Of a stretch of DNA of 62,909 bases, positions 7,111 to 15,548 are shown piece after piece (position 1 is the stretch's first letter; each line of letters opens with the position of its first letter). A program made the translations under genes and the position numbers. The notes under the pieces are model-generated. The model did not search any database. It was not told the origin of the DNA and saw only the letters and a list, made by a program, of their open reading frames with translations. This DNA comes from Candidatus Nanohaloarchaea archaeon (lineage in GTDB: Archaea; Nanohalarchaeota; Nanosalinia; Nanosalinales; Nanosalinaceae): the NCBI GenBank assembly GCA_014297435.1, contig JACOQA010000005.1:1-62909 (forward strand), written 5' to 3'.

Positions 7111-7791
7111 ATGGAACTTACAAAATTCTGCCCTCGATGCGGGAAAAAGACAGAGAACCTTTACGGTGAGAAACAGAAACTTTGTCCTGACTGTTATCCG
7201 GACAAGAATGACCTTCTTGAAGTCCCTGATGTCGTTACTCTCCACATTTGCTCTACATGTGGCAGGATGAGGAAAAACGGGGAGTGGATTGAGGAGTACA
7301 CTCTCGAGGATCAGTTGGCGGCTCGTTTCGAAGAATTCTCTCAGGAAGAAATCGATATGGAGCTTCAGTACTGGGAAGAAGACGACAAAATGTTTGTACG
7401 AGTCCACGCCTTCAAAGGTGAGATCCAGGATCATTACGATACCGAACTAAGAACGGAGAAGCATCAGTGTCCGACGTGTTCGCAGTTTGAAGGAGGTTTC
7501 TACAAGGTTAAGATGCAGCTGAGAGGTGATGCTGATCTCAATCGCTTATCCAACCAGATGGCGGATGTTGCGGCAGAGACAACTAACGAGGATAGGAAAC
7601 ACTTCCTTTCAAACATCAACAGAATGGATCACGGCTTCGATTTCTACCTTTCAACAGAAAAGATTGCGAAGGAACTGCTTGATTCACTAAGGGCAAAACA
7701 CGATCCTGAGATTAAGAGAAGCTATGAATTAATTGGGGAAGAAGATGGTCAGGAAGTTTACAGGAATGTGATTTCGGTCAGGATAGACTGA
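7111..7791 (+). CDS. nmd3: NMD3-like ribosomal large-subunit protein
   Basis: 226 residues. It has three zinc-knuckle pairs, CPRCGKK and CPDC near the N-terminus, CSTCGRMR at about 48-55 and CPTCSQF at about 125-130, followed by the mixed alpha/beta region typical of archaeal NMD3. In eukaryotes NMD3 is the export adaptor of the 60S subunit; the archaeal protein is thought to bind the large subunit during maturation. It heads a plus-strand group with aIF1A, RIO1 and a KH protein, all linked to ribosome assembly or translation. Confidence 0.85.
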   Translation: MELTKFCPRCGKKTENLYGEKQKLCPDCYPDKNDLLEVPDVVTLHICSTCGRMRKNGEWIEEYTLEDQLAARFEEFSQEEIDMELQYWEEDDKMFVRVHAFKGEIQDHYDTELRTEKHQCPTCSQFEGGFYKVKMQLRGDADLNRLSNQMADVAAETTNEDRKHFLSNINRMDHGFDFYLSTEKIAKELLDSLRAKHDPEIKRSYELIGEEDGQEVYRNVISVRID

Positions 7792-7839
7792 TTTTTTCTG
7801 AAGACTTGGTTTAAAAAACTGCGTTCCCACTGTTTCTGT

Positions 7840-8151
7840 ATGCCCGAAGACGAGGAAGAAGGAGTTGGACGTGTACGTGAACCGGAAGGAAAAGAAGTAC
7901 TTGGAATCGTCTTGAGAAAGGAAGGCGGCGGAAAATACCGCGTATACTGTACTGACGGCGAAGAAAGAATTTGCAGGATTCCTGGCAGCAGAAAAAGAGC
8001 TGTATGGGTCAAAAGAGATACAGTTGTACTTGTTGAGCCTTGGAAGGTTCAAGGCGATGAGAAAGGAGATATCGTGCAGAGCTACTCTCAGGCAGAGACT
8101 GATTGGCTTGAAGACCACGACCATCTAGATGAAATTTCCGAATTCCTCTAA
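7840..8151 (+). CDS. eif1A: Translation initiation factor aIF1A
   Basis: 103 residues with the S1-like OB-fold of eIF1A: GKEVLGIVLRKEGGGKYRVY, a DGEERICRIPG strand pair, KRAVWVKRDTVVLVEPW and KGDIVQSY. It binds the small subunit A site and supports mRNA scanning or positioning during initiation. The length is normal for archaea. The start ATG at 7840 lies about 27 bp after a TTTAAAAAA box, compatible with a leaderless message. Confidence 0.95.
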   Translation: MPEDEEEGVGRVREPEGKEVLGIVLRKEGGGKYRVYCTDGEERICRIPGSRKRAVWVKRDTVVLVEPWKVQGDEKGDIVQSYSQAETDWLEDHDHLDEISEFL

Positions 8152-8189
8152 ATCTATTCTTTTAACAATCTATACCACATTTTTCGCTT

Positions 8190-8954
8190 ATGGCTGAAGA
8201 TCCACGTGACTTCGAGGAGCGCTGGAGAGAAGAATCAAGGCAGATGTTCGACTCCTCGGAGGCTAAGAAAGCCTTCCAGAACGTATTTGACCATTCCACG
8301 TCTAAGGCTTTGCTTAAACTCGCGGATAGAAATGTTGTTGACAAGGTTTACGGAACTATTGAGGCTGGAAAGGAGTCGGCTGTTTTTCTTGCAGATACGC
8401 CTGAAGGCGACAGAATATTATTGAAGATTTACATGGCGCAGGCTGGCGGCTTCAGAAATATGAAGGATTATCTGAGAGGAGACAAACGTTTCAGAAACGT
8501 CAAGGACGACAGAAGATCTATCATATACGAGTGGACGAAGAAAGAGTTCAGGAACCTGAAAAAGGCTGAAAAGATCACTAATGTTCCGGAGCCGATTTCA
8601 GTAGAGAAAAACATCTTGGCGATGGAGTTTCTTGGGGAAGACTTTTCGCCTTACCCAAAGCTCAAGGATGTTGAGATAGAAAACCCAGAAGAGGGTTACA
8701 AACAGATGCTGGACCGGATCGAAGAACTCTGGAACGAAGCTAGCCTGGTGCACGGCGACCTCTCCGAATACAACATTCTTGTCGACAGAGAGGGTAACAG
8801 TTACTGGATAGATTTCTCACAAGGAGTCCATTTCACACATCCTGAGGCTGAGGAACTGTTGAAACGGGATATCGAGAATGTCGCGAACTTTTTCTCGAAA
8901 CAAGGAGCTGATATCGATCCTCGGAAAGACTGGAAACGGATTATTTCAAACTGA
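8190..8954 (+). CDS. rio1: RIO1-type serine protein kinase
   Basis: 254 residues, full length. Conserved features: ATP-binding flexible loop with GKESAVF, catalytic Lys in ILLKIY, the RIO1 signature STSKALLKLADR at the N-terminus, the catalytic loop LVHGDLSEYNIL (Asp and Asn) and metal-binding IDFSQGV. RIO kinases act as ATPases in late small-subunit maturation. It sits between aIF1A and a KH protein of the Dim2 family, a conserved archaeal association. Confidence 0.95.
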   Translation: MAEDPRDFEERWREESRQMFDSSEAKKAFQNVFDHSTSKALLKLADRNVVDKVYGTIEAGKESAVFLADTPEGDRILLKIYMAQAGGFRNMKDYLRGDKRFRNVKDDRRSIIYEWTKKEFRNLKKAEKITNVPEPISVEKNILAMEFLGEDFSPYPKLKDVEIENPEEGYKQMLDRIEELWNEASLVHGDLSEYNILVDREGNSYWIDFSQGVHFTHPEAEELLKRDIENVANFFSKQGADIDPRKDWKRIISN

Positions 8955-8979
8955 GAAGCCCTGAATCCCGAGTTTAACC

Positions 8980-8987
8980 TATAAAAA
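8980..8987 (+). promoter_or_regulatory. TATA box of the KH-domain gene
   Basis: TATAAAAA starts 34 bp before the ATG at 9014, the archaeal spacing for a leaderless transcript. A GGTTGG-agacg-CCAACC hairpin at 8988-9004 would then lie around the transcription start. Confidence 0.55.
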
Positions 8988-9013
8988 GGTTGGAGACGCC
9001 AACCATTATAAGG

Positions 9014-9517
9014 ATGAGAGAGGTTCGTATACCTGAGGAAAGAGTCGCTATTCTGATAGGAGAGGGCGGAGAAACGAAGGAAGATATAGAAGACATGACT
9101 TCTTGCGATATTGAGGTAAGAGATAATCTTGCAACTATAGATGGCGAAGCTCTTGATGAAATGGATGCGGTTAACGTAGTAAAGGCTATAGGAAGAGGAT
9201 TTAACCCTGACAAAGCCTTGAAACTTGTTGAGAAAGATAAGATTCTACATTTAATGGATATAAAGGATTACGCGGAGACACAGAACTCTCAGGAAAGATT
9301 GAAGGGAAGAGTAATCGGGCGAGACGGAGAGACAAGAAGACACCTAGAAAAAGAAGGAAACGTAGAAATATCGGTTTACGGAAAAACAGTAGGTATTATC
9401 GGTGTCGCCCAGAACATTCAGATCGTTTCTGAGGTAATAAACCAGCTTCTGAACGGAAGAAGCCATAGCTCCGCCTACAACTACTTGGAGAAGAACCAGT
9501 CTAAGATCAAAAGATAA
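9014..9517 (+). CDS. KH-domain RNA-binding protein (Dim2/Pno1-like)
   Basis: About 167 residues from the ATG at 9014; an in-frame TTG at 8990 would lie within the promoter hairpin and is less likely. Two KH domains are visible: RIPEERVAILIGEGGETKED with a G-E-G-G loop, and LKGRVIGRDGETRRHLE with the G-R-D-G loop. Archaeal homologues of Krr1/Dim2 bind 16S rRNA near its 3' end and pair functionally with RIO1, which is encoded directly upstream. Confidence 0.9.
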   Translation: MREVRIPEERVAILIGEGGETKEDIEDMTSCDIEVRDNLATIDGEALDEMDAVNVVKAIGRGFNPDKALKLVEKDKILHLMDIKDYAETQNSQERLKGRVIGRDGETRRHLEKEGNVEISVYGKTVGIIGVAQNIQIVSEVINQLLNGRSHSSAYNYLEKNQSKIKR

Positions 9518-9545
9518 ACAAAACAACTTGGAGAAAAATGATACT

Positions 9546-11141
9546 ATGCCAAACGGCCTAGACGAACAGTCAATGGAGGAAACCGGAGGAGACCACCGCG
9601 AGATTTCCGTGGCGGAATTCTTCGAGAAAAACAAGCACCTCCTAGGATTTGAAAACGCACAGAAATCAATTATCACGGTTGTAAAGGAGGCTGTCGACAA
9701 CTCACTGGACGCATGTGAGGAAGACGAAATCCTGCCTGAGATACAGGTCTTGATCGATGAATACGATGATAAGAAATGCCGTGTGGAAATCAGGGACAAC
9801 GCAATCGGACTTGACCGCGAAACAATACCTAAAGTATTCGGTAAGCTTCTCTACGGATCGAAGTTCCACAAGCTTCAGCAGTCAAGAGGTCAGCAGGGAA
9901 TCGGAATCTCCGCATCAGCTATGTACGCTCAGCTGACAACAGGAGAGCCTGTAACCGTTTACTCGAAGCAAGAAGGAGAGCCTTGCCACAAGTTTGTCGT
10001 AAGAATCGATACGGAGAAGAACGAACCGGAAATAATTGAGGACGAAGTAATTGATTCTGACAGCGATGAGTTCCCGGGAGACCAGGACTACTACTTCGAT
10101 CACGGTACCACGATCGAGATGCAGATCGAAGCCAAGTATACGAAAGGTCATCACTCGATCAGGAACTACCTGAAGCATACAGCGATCATGAACCCTTACG
10201 CAAGAGTTGTTCTGCGTGAACCGGACGGAAACAAGATTGAATACCCTCGTGTTTCCAAAGAATTGCCGGAAAAGCCTAAGGAGATTAAGCCACATCTTCA
10301 CGGAGTCGAACTTGGCGTGGTTCTTAGGATGGTTGATAACTCGGATGCAAGAACGGTTTCTTCCTTCCTGCAGAATGAGTTCACCCGTGTCGGGAGAACA
10401 AGCGCCGAAAACATATGTGAGGAGGCGGAAATTGACGAAGGCAGAAGACCTAACACTTTGAGCAAGGATGAGGTCGAACAGCTTCTGAAAGCCGCGGAAA
10501 ACGTAAAGCTTCAGAGCCCGCCAACAGACTGTCTATCCCCAATTGGAGAAGATCTTGTGTTGAAAGGTTTGAAGAAAGAGCTGAATCCTGAGTTCAGTAC
10601 AGCTATTACTAGAAAACCTACGGTTTACAAAGGAAATCCTTTCCAGGTCGAAGTCGGTATTGCATACGGTGGAGATATCGAGGACGAAGGAAGTTACGAG
10701 GAGCTGAGGTATGCTAACAAAGTTCCTCTACTCTACAAGAAATCTGCTTGTGTTACAACCAAGGCGATCGAGGAGGTTTCCTGGAACCGTTATAATGTTT
10801 CACAGACTGGGAATCGACCTCAAGGACCTGTCTATATCCTTGTACACATCGCTTCTGTATGGGTGCCGTTCACATCTGAGGGTAAGGAAGCTATCGCCAA
10901 CTACGACCCTATCAGGAAGGAGATGAAGCTCGCACTACAGGAAGCAGGAAGAAAGCTCGGACGTTACATCGGAAGAAAAGAAAGGAAAGAGATTCAGGAG
11001 AAGAAGAAGAGGAAGCTTACAAGCTATGCGAAGGAGATGGCTCCAGCGATCGCAGAACTTGCTGAAGAAGGCGATGTTGACGATCTAGAAAACCGGATAC
11101 AGAAAATGGTTGAAGCCGATTACAACCCGGAGCAGCTTTAG
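9546..11141 (+). CDS. top6B: DNA topoisomerase VI subunit B
   Basis: 531 residues from the ATG at 9546; a TTG at 9528 is possible but lacks its own ribosome site. GHKL ATPase motifs: KEAVDNSLDAC (N-box), EIRDNAIGLD (G1), RGQQGIGISASAMYAQ (G2 lid), and the transducer domain with the switch lysine in GNRPQGPVYILVH. It forms the A2B2 type IIB topoisomerase that decatenates and relaxes DNA with ATP. It lies 11 bp before the A subunit, as in most archaea. Confidence 0.96.
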   Translation: MPNGLDEQSMEETGGDHREISVAEFFEKNKHLLGFENAQKSIITVVKEAVDNSLDACEEDEILPEIQVLIDEYDDKKCRVEIRDNAIGLDRETIPKVFGKLLYGSKFHKLQQSRGQQGIGISASAMYAQLTTGEPVTVYSKQEGEPCHKFVVRIDTEKNEPEIIEDEVIDSDSDEFPGDQDYYFDHGTTIEMQIEAKYTKGHHSIRNYLKHTAIMNPYARVVLREPDGNKIEYPRVSKELPEKPKEIKPHLHGVELGVVLRMVDNSDARTVSSFLQNEFTRVGRTSAENICEEAEIDEGRRPNTLSKDEVEQLLKAAENVKLQSPPTDCLSPIGEDLVLKGLKKELNPEFSTAITRKPTVYKGNPFQVEVGIAYGGDIEDEGSYEELRYANKVPLLYKKSACVTTKAIEEVSWNRYNVSQTGNRPQGPVYILVHIASVWVPFTSEGKEAIANYDPIRKEMKLALQEAGRKLGRYIGRKERKEIQEKKKRKLTSYAKEMAPAIAELAEEGDVDDLENRIQKMVEADYNPEQL

Positions 11142-11152
11142 GTGATTAACAA

Positions 11153-12283
11153 ATGCCAAAGAAAGACTTAGAGAACGACGAAGGAACACTTGACAGGTTA
11201 AAACACCTGGGTAAAACCCTGAAAAGACAGCTAGGAGATCCAGACAGCGACAACCTCACAATAGAAACAAAGGTTCGCTCAAGGTCAAACGTTCACTACG
11301 ACGAGGACGAAGAGAGGCTTGAACTAGGAGAATCCTACTCCGAAAGAAAGTTCCTCAACATTTCGCACGCCAGAAAATTCATGCAGACAACACTGGTAGC
11401 GAACAAGACGAAGGAACTGGTTGAAAGCGGAAGAACTGCTTCAATCAGAGAGGTCTACTACCAGCTGAAGCACTCAGTTCCTGGGCTGGACGAAAACACG
11501 TTCGAGGATCAGGACGAGTCCAACAACGTTGTAGTCGACATCGAAACAGCTACAGGTGCAATCAGAGAAGATCTACACCTGTTCGCTGAGCCGAAAGGAA
11601 CACTTTTCGGACCTGTCGTAATCAACGACTCAGGAGACAGCATCGACTGCATGAACATGGGAACATCCGGACTCTCAATCCCATCGATCGTAGACCACTA
11701 CGAGTTCGAGGAATGTGAAGCAGACTTCCTTCTCGTAGTTGAGACTGCAGCGATGGTCAACAGACTGGTCGAAGAAGACTTCCACAAGGAGCAAAACGCT
11801 ATAATCCTTGGAACAGGGGGTCAGCCGGCTAGAGGAGCAAGAAGACTCATCAACATCATGCACAACAGACTGGATCTACCGGTCTACGTCTTTACCGACG
11901 GCGACCCATGGGGATACTACATCTACTCCGTACTCAAATCCGGATCCATGTCTCTGGCGTTCCAGTCAGACCGTTTGGCAACTCCAGACGCCAAGCTTAT
12001 CGGTATGACCATGGAGGACATCGAGGAATATGGTCTTGAACACGTTACAGAAGACCTGAAAGGAAAGCCGGAAGATGGCGGCGGACCGACAAAGGACTAC
12101 AAGCGTATCCACGACGTTATGGACTATGAGTGGATGCAGACGGAGCAGTGGCAGAAACAGTTCCAGAAAATGCTTGACAAAGGAGTCAGGGTCGAGCAGC
12201 AGGCTCTAGCAGCTAACTCTCTAGAGTTCGTTGCGAACGATTACCTGCCTCAGAAGATCGAGAACGAGAACTTCCTCGACTAA
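11153..12283 (+). CDS. top6A: DNA topoisomerase VI subunit A (Spo11-like)
   Basis: 376 residues. The winged-helix CAP domain carries the catalytic tyrosine in SIREVYYQLKH (Y102/Y103). The Toprim domain shows the acidic residue in LVVETAAMV and the D-x-D motif in VFTDGDPWGYYIY. It makes the double-strand break during type IIB topoisomerase action. The N-terminal 40 residues are highly charged and poorly conserved. Operon partner of the B subunit. Confidence 0.96.
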   Translation: MPKKDLENDEGTLDRLKHLGKTLKRQLGDPDSDNLTIETKVRSRSNVHYDEDEERLELGESYSERKFLNISHARKFMQTTLVANKTKELVESGRTASIREVYYQLKHSVPGLDENTFEDQDESNNVVVDIETATGAIREDLHLFAEPKGTLFGPVVINDSGDSIDCMNMGTSGLSIPSIVDHYEFEECEADFLLVVETAAMVNRLVEEDFHKEQNAIILGTGGQPARGARRLINIMHNRLDLPVYVFTDGDPWGYYIYSVLKSGSMSLAFQSDRLATPDAKLIGMTMEDIEEYGLEHVTEDLKGKPEDGGGPTKDYKRIHDVMDYEWMQTEQWQKQFQKMLDKGVRVEQQALAANSLEFVANDYLPQKIENENFLD

Positions 12284-12376
12284 AATCTCTTAGGCGCTGA
12301 AATAAGCACCAACTTTTCCTTCTCAATATCTTTTCTACCGTAGGTATTTCAAAATTGTTTCCAGAAATCTTTCTTT

Positions 12377-14167
12377 ATGAAGAGGACGCACCGCTGCGGA
12401 GAACTCAGAAAAGAAGATGTTGGAGAAAAAGCAGAGATAGCAGGATGGATCCACAGGATCAGGAACCACGGAGGAAAACGATTCGTAGATCTAAGGGATA
12501 GGAATGGATTGATCCAGACCGTTATGGAAGAAGATATAACAGATAACTTTGAGGACGCAGCGGATCTAGGAAGAGAATACGTCATCAAGATCGAAGGAGA
12601 GGTCAGAGAAAGACCTGAAGAAATGAGAAACGAAGAACTGGAAACGGGAGATGTTGAGGTTAGTGTAGAAAGCTTTGAAGTTGTCAGCGACTCCGAAGTA
12701 CCTCCTTTCTCTCTAGACGAGGAGAAGACTGACGAGATAAGCGAAGAGATCAGAATGGAGCACCGCTACCTCGACATGAGAAGACAAAGCGTCTCAGACA
12801 CCCTGCAGAAAAGACATCAGTTCGTACAGTCCGTAAGAAACACCTTAAACACGAATGAATTCCTTGAAATCGAAACACCGGAACTCACCAAGTCTTCGCC
12901 TGAAGGAGCAAGAGACTTCATCGTACCGTCAAGAAACGAGCCAGGAAACTTCTACGCACTACCTCAGTCGCCGCAGCTGTTCAAGCAGCTGTTAATGGTT
13001 GGAGGCGTCGAAAGATACTACCAGCTGGCTAAATGCTTCAGAGACGAGGACACAAGGAAGGATAGACAGCCAGAGTTCACACAGATCGACATAGAAGTCT
13101 CCTTCATGGATCAAGAAGACTTCCTTTCGTTAATGGAAAAAACTGTGTCGAACGCAGCCGAGGAAGCGTTCAACGTAGAACTTGAGACTCCTGTCGACAG
13201 AATCTCCTGGCAGGAAGCTATGGACAAGTACGGGACAGACAGACCTGACAGAAGATACGGGATGGAGCTACATGAGTTCTCCTCCACGGTAAAAGACTCC
13301 GGCTTCAACGTCTTCTCGAACACTGTAGAAGAAGGCGGAGTTGTCAAAGGATTCAAGCTTGAAGGAAAAGCCGACGACATCTCAAACAGAGGTATGGATG
13401 AATTCGAAGAAGTCGTAACTGAGGAAGGTGTTGGAGGCCTTGTCTGGATCAAATTAGAGGAAGACGGCTACAACTCACCTGTCGGAAAGTACATCGAGGA
13501 CGAATACCTCGACCACTTCAAGGAAGAGCTTGACGCTGAAGAAGGCGATGTCATCTTCATCGTTGCAGACGAGAGAAGAACCGCGAACGAAGCACTCGGT
13601 TCTCTTAGAAGACATCTCGGTGAGAAATACGGGGTGGCTGGCGACGAATACGACATGCTATGGGTTGTCGACTTCCCATTATTCGGCTACGAGGACGGAA
13701 ACTTCGACTACGAACACCACCCGTTCACGATGCCGCAGGACCGAGAGAAAGTCGAGAACATGGACTTTGACGAAGTAACGGAGGAAGAACTTCTCGAGCT
13801 TGAAGCCGACGCATACGACCTTGTGCTAAACGGTTTTGAGATCGGAGGCGGATCCAAACGTATCCACGACCTTGATCTACAGAGAAAAGTCTTCGACCTG
13901 ATCGGGTTAGAGGATGAGGAGGTTGAGGAAAGATTCGGATGGTTCCTCGAAGCATTCAAGTACGGTGCACCACCTCACAGAGGACTCGCATTCGGTCTTG
14001 AAAGAATCCTGATGATTCTGCAGGGAGAGCCAAACATTAGAGAGGTTATTCCGTTCCCGAAGAGCAAGACAGGGAAGGATCACTTGACAGGTGCTCCGGC
14101 AGAACCGAGAGACAACCAGTTAGAAGGTCTGGGGCTTGAGGTAAAAGAAGAGTTCCAGGAGGATTAA
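12377..14167 (+). CDS. aspS: Aspartyl-tRNA synthetase, bacterial type
   Basis: 596 residues. Archaeal AspRS is normally about 430-440 residues; this one has the bacterial architecture. An N-terminal OB fold is followed by class II motif 1, motif 2 with the FRDEDTRKDRQPEFTQIDIE signature, an inserted GAD-like domain at about residues 285-405, and motif 3 AFGLERILM. It attaches aspartate to tRNA-Asp. If the genome lacks AsnRS it could also charge tRNA-Asn, whose gene lies 700 bp downstream. An origin by transfer from bacteria is inferred from the domain layout. Confidence 0.93.
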   Translation: MKRTHRCGELRKEDVGEKAEIAGWIHRIRNHGGKRFVDLRDRNGLIQTVMEEDITDNFEDAADLGREYVIKIEGEVRERPEEMRNEELETGDVEVSVESFEVVSDSEVPPFSLDEEKTDEISEEIRMEHRYLDMRRQSVSDTLQKRHQFVQSVRNTLNTNEFLEIETPELTKSSPEGARDFIVPSRNEPGNFYALPQSPQLFKQLLMVGGVERYYQLAKCFRDEDTRKDRQPEFTQIDIEVSFMDQEDFLSLMEKTVSNAAEEAFNVELETPVDRISWQEAMDKYGTDRPDRRYGMELHEFSSTVKDSGFNVFSNTVEEGGVVKGFKLEGKADDISNRGMDEFEEVVTEEGVGGLVWIKLEEDGYNSPVGKYIEDEYLDHFKEELDAEEGDVIFIVADERRTANEALGSLRRHLGEKYGVAGDEYDMLWVVDFPLFGYEDGNFDYEHHPFTMPQDREKVENMDFDEVTEEELLELEADAYDLVLNGFEIGGGSKRIHDLDLQRKVFDLIGLEDEEVEERFGWFLEAFKYGAPPHRGLAFGLERILMILQGEPNIREVIPFPKSKTGKDHLTGAPAEPRDNQLEGLGLEVKEEFQED

Positions 14168-14256
14168 GCCGCTAAGCACTCCCTGTGGCTGCAGAAAGTG
14201 CCGTTACAGACCTCATCCCCCTCAATTTCCTTGCCGCAAAATATACACTCCTTCAC
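14164..14256 (-). CDS. Candidate 30-residue zinc-binding microprotein
   Basis: A GTG at 14254-14256 with GGTGAAG six bases upstream starts a 30-residue frame. It reads MKECIFCGKEIEGDEVCNGT and then a C-x-x-x-x-C ending; five cysteines plus a histidine suggest a treble-clef or ribbon zinc site. It is convergent with aspS and overlaps its stop by 4 bp. A GATATAAA box on the same strand lies about 40 bp upstream. Small size makes the call tentative. Confidence 0.5.
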   Translation of the reverse strand: MKECIFCGKEIEGDEVCNGTFCSHRECLAA

Positions 14257-14344
14257 TTTTTCTTCACCTTTGATCCAGTAATGGTGTTGCCGGGTTTATA
14301 TCAGCGCGACAACTCCGAAGTAAGTCAACACAACTTGACAACAA

Positions 14345-14351
14345 TATAAAG
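14345..14351 (+). promoter_or_regulatory. TATA box of the gene at 14374
   Basis: TATAAAG starts 29 bp before the ATG, consistent with a leaderless transcript. Confidence 0.5.
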
Positions 14352-14373
14352 TTTAGACAGGATCTCAGAACTC

Positions 14374-14841
14374 ATGGACTGGGAAAACCATCTAGAGATA
14401 GTCAGCAACCTCGAAAGAGGAAGCACTATAGCTGAAAAATACTTTGACGGAGTTGACAAAGTAATAGACCGTCGATACGTTCAGGAGTTTGAGAAGGTCG
14501 AAGGCGACAAAGTTTTTGACTACAACGAAGAAGAGATTAGGCAGCTGGATATAGGCTTTCTAGATCGGTGGGTGCTCGACCCTATGCCGGAAATCGTGGA
14601 AGCCGAAGAGTTCATGGATGTATACGACAACATGGACCGGGTAACAGAATACACAAGTCTAAAAGAATCTGTAGATCCTGAGGGCTGGGCAAGAAACGTG
14701 AAATCGCTTGTAGAAACACGAAAACAAAGTCCGCTAGGAAACTATTCCACGAAAGAAGACGGTAGAGATGAGGCTATAAGAACCATAGAAGACGATCTGG
14801 TTCACGCCCTTGAAAATGCATTATTTGGCAATTATAGATAA
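14374..14841 (+). CDS. Hypothetical acidic protein
   Basis: 155 residues, soluble, acidic and mostly helical; no signal peptide or membrane segment and no motif I recognise. A well-placed TATA box and codon use like the surrounding genes support it as real. It ends 42 bp before tRNA-Asn. Confidence 0.6.
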   Translation: MDWENHLEIVSNLERGSTIAEKYFDGVDKVIDRRYVQEFEKVEGDKVFDYNEEEIRQLDIGFLDRWVLDPMPEIVEAEEFMDVYDNMDRVTEYTSLKESVDPEGWARNVKSLVETRKQSPLGNYSTKEDGRDEAIRTIEDDLVHALENALFGNYR

Positions 14842-14883
14842 CATATGGTTTAAAAAACTCAACGTTGACAGTCAAGTATAGTT

Positions 14884-14973
14884 GCCCAGGTAGCTCAGTA
14901 GGTAGAGCGCTGCGCTGTTACCCCTTACGGGACAGACACGCAGTGGTCGCAGGTTCGAGCCCTGCCCTGGGCG
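14884..14973 (+). tRNA. tRNA-Asn (GUU) with a 17-nt intron
   Basis: The acceptor GCCCAGG pairs perfectly with CCTGGGC, discriminator G, no encoded CCA. D-arm GCTC/GAGC, anticodon stem CTGCG/CGCAG, T-arm GCAGG-TTCGAGC-CCTGC. The anticodon loop contains GTT and a 17-nt intron between positions 37 and 38. Exon-intron junctions form a canonical bulge-helix-bulge: outer helix GCG/CGC, 4-bp central helix CTGT/ACAG, 3-nt bulges TAC and ACA, inner helix CCC/GGG. Removal gives a 73-nt tRNA with loop CTGTTAA. A TTTAAAAAA box lies at 14849-14857. Confidence 0.95.
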
Positions 14974-15219
14974 ATTCGCCGCATATGACATAGGCTGGGT
15001 GAAATTTGGTGTGCTGAGCCGGACGCCTCTGGAGACACGATAAAATGCCAAGAGGCGACATTCACAACAGACAAGGTAGACTACAGGCACAGAACTGAGA
15101 TATTTTTTTCTATCTAAAGAGATAAAGGGATTCGAGAGTATAGAGGAAGACTTAAAATGAGAAGTCAAATTTGAATATATAGATCAAGTAGCTACTTGGA
15201 TAAAAGCAGATGAGTTCGA

Positions 15220-15333
15220 GTGAACAAAGAACTAAAACAGAAAGTCGAGGAAGTTCAGTAAGACATAGAACGACTTGAAGAACTATGGGAAATCGCCGAA
15301 GAAGACAAAGAACTACTCAAAAAACTCGAATAA
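15220..15333 (+). pseudogene. Short coiled-coil reading frame with an in-frame stop
   Basis: From a GTG at 15220 the frame reads MNKELKQKVEEVQ, then TAA, then DIERLEELWEIAEEDKELLK and a final stop at 15331-15333. The heptad-like character continues on both sides of the internal stop, which suggests a single ~37-residue helix interrupted by a nonsense mutation. Function unknown; an antitoxin fragment is possible. Confidence 0.35.
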
Positions 15334-15377
15334 ATATCTTATAGGTTTTTTGAAGTTGCTTCTAGAGTGCTTTTCGT

Positions 15378-15417
15378 TCAACTCATAACACGCAAACACC
15401 GATTTGCGTTCAGTTGA
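15378..15417. repeat. Extended hairpin upstream of the ATPase gene
   Basis: Nested perfect inverted repeats: TCAACT (15378-15383) with AGTTGA (15412-15417), and ACGCAAA (15390-15396) with TTTGCGT (15403-15409). The internal loop is 6 nt. Confidence 0.5.
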
Positions 15418-15427
15418 GAGAACGCAA

Positions 15428-15535
15428 TTTACCCTGCTTTTTGACTACTGCAGTAAGTGTTTAACCCTACTAATCTTACACCGTAGTGTGCTTTTTACCC
15501 TGCTATTTTACCATTAGGTGTTTAAGTCTTCTTCA
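15428..15535. repeat. Imperfect tandem duplication of a promoter-like block
   Basis: TTTACCCTGCT occurs at 15428-15438 and 15494-15504. Each copy is followed by GTGTTTAA, the second one 15-20 bp before the ATPase start. The unit is about 66 bp and diverged. It could be a duplicated promoter or operator. Confidence 0.4.
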
Positions 15536-15548
15536 GTAAATACCCGTT

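Larger units (their letters stand above)
14974..15548. other. 575-bp accessory intergenic region after tRNA-Asn
   Basis: No intact gene. It holds a short broken reading frame (15220-15333), a long hairpin (15378-15417) and a repeated promoter-like block before the ATPase gene. The T-rich tract at about 15104-15110 could end tRNA transcripts. The base composition is more AT-rich than the flanking genes, and the position behind a tRNA suggests past insertion events. Confidence 0.4.

Noticed and set aside
14872-15168. 98-residue minus-strand frame across tRNA-Asn
   Set aside because: It runs antisense through the tRNA and has no coding character.
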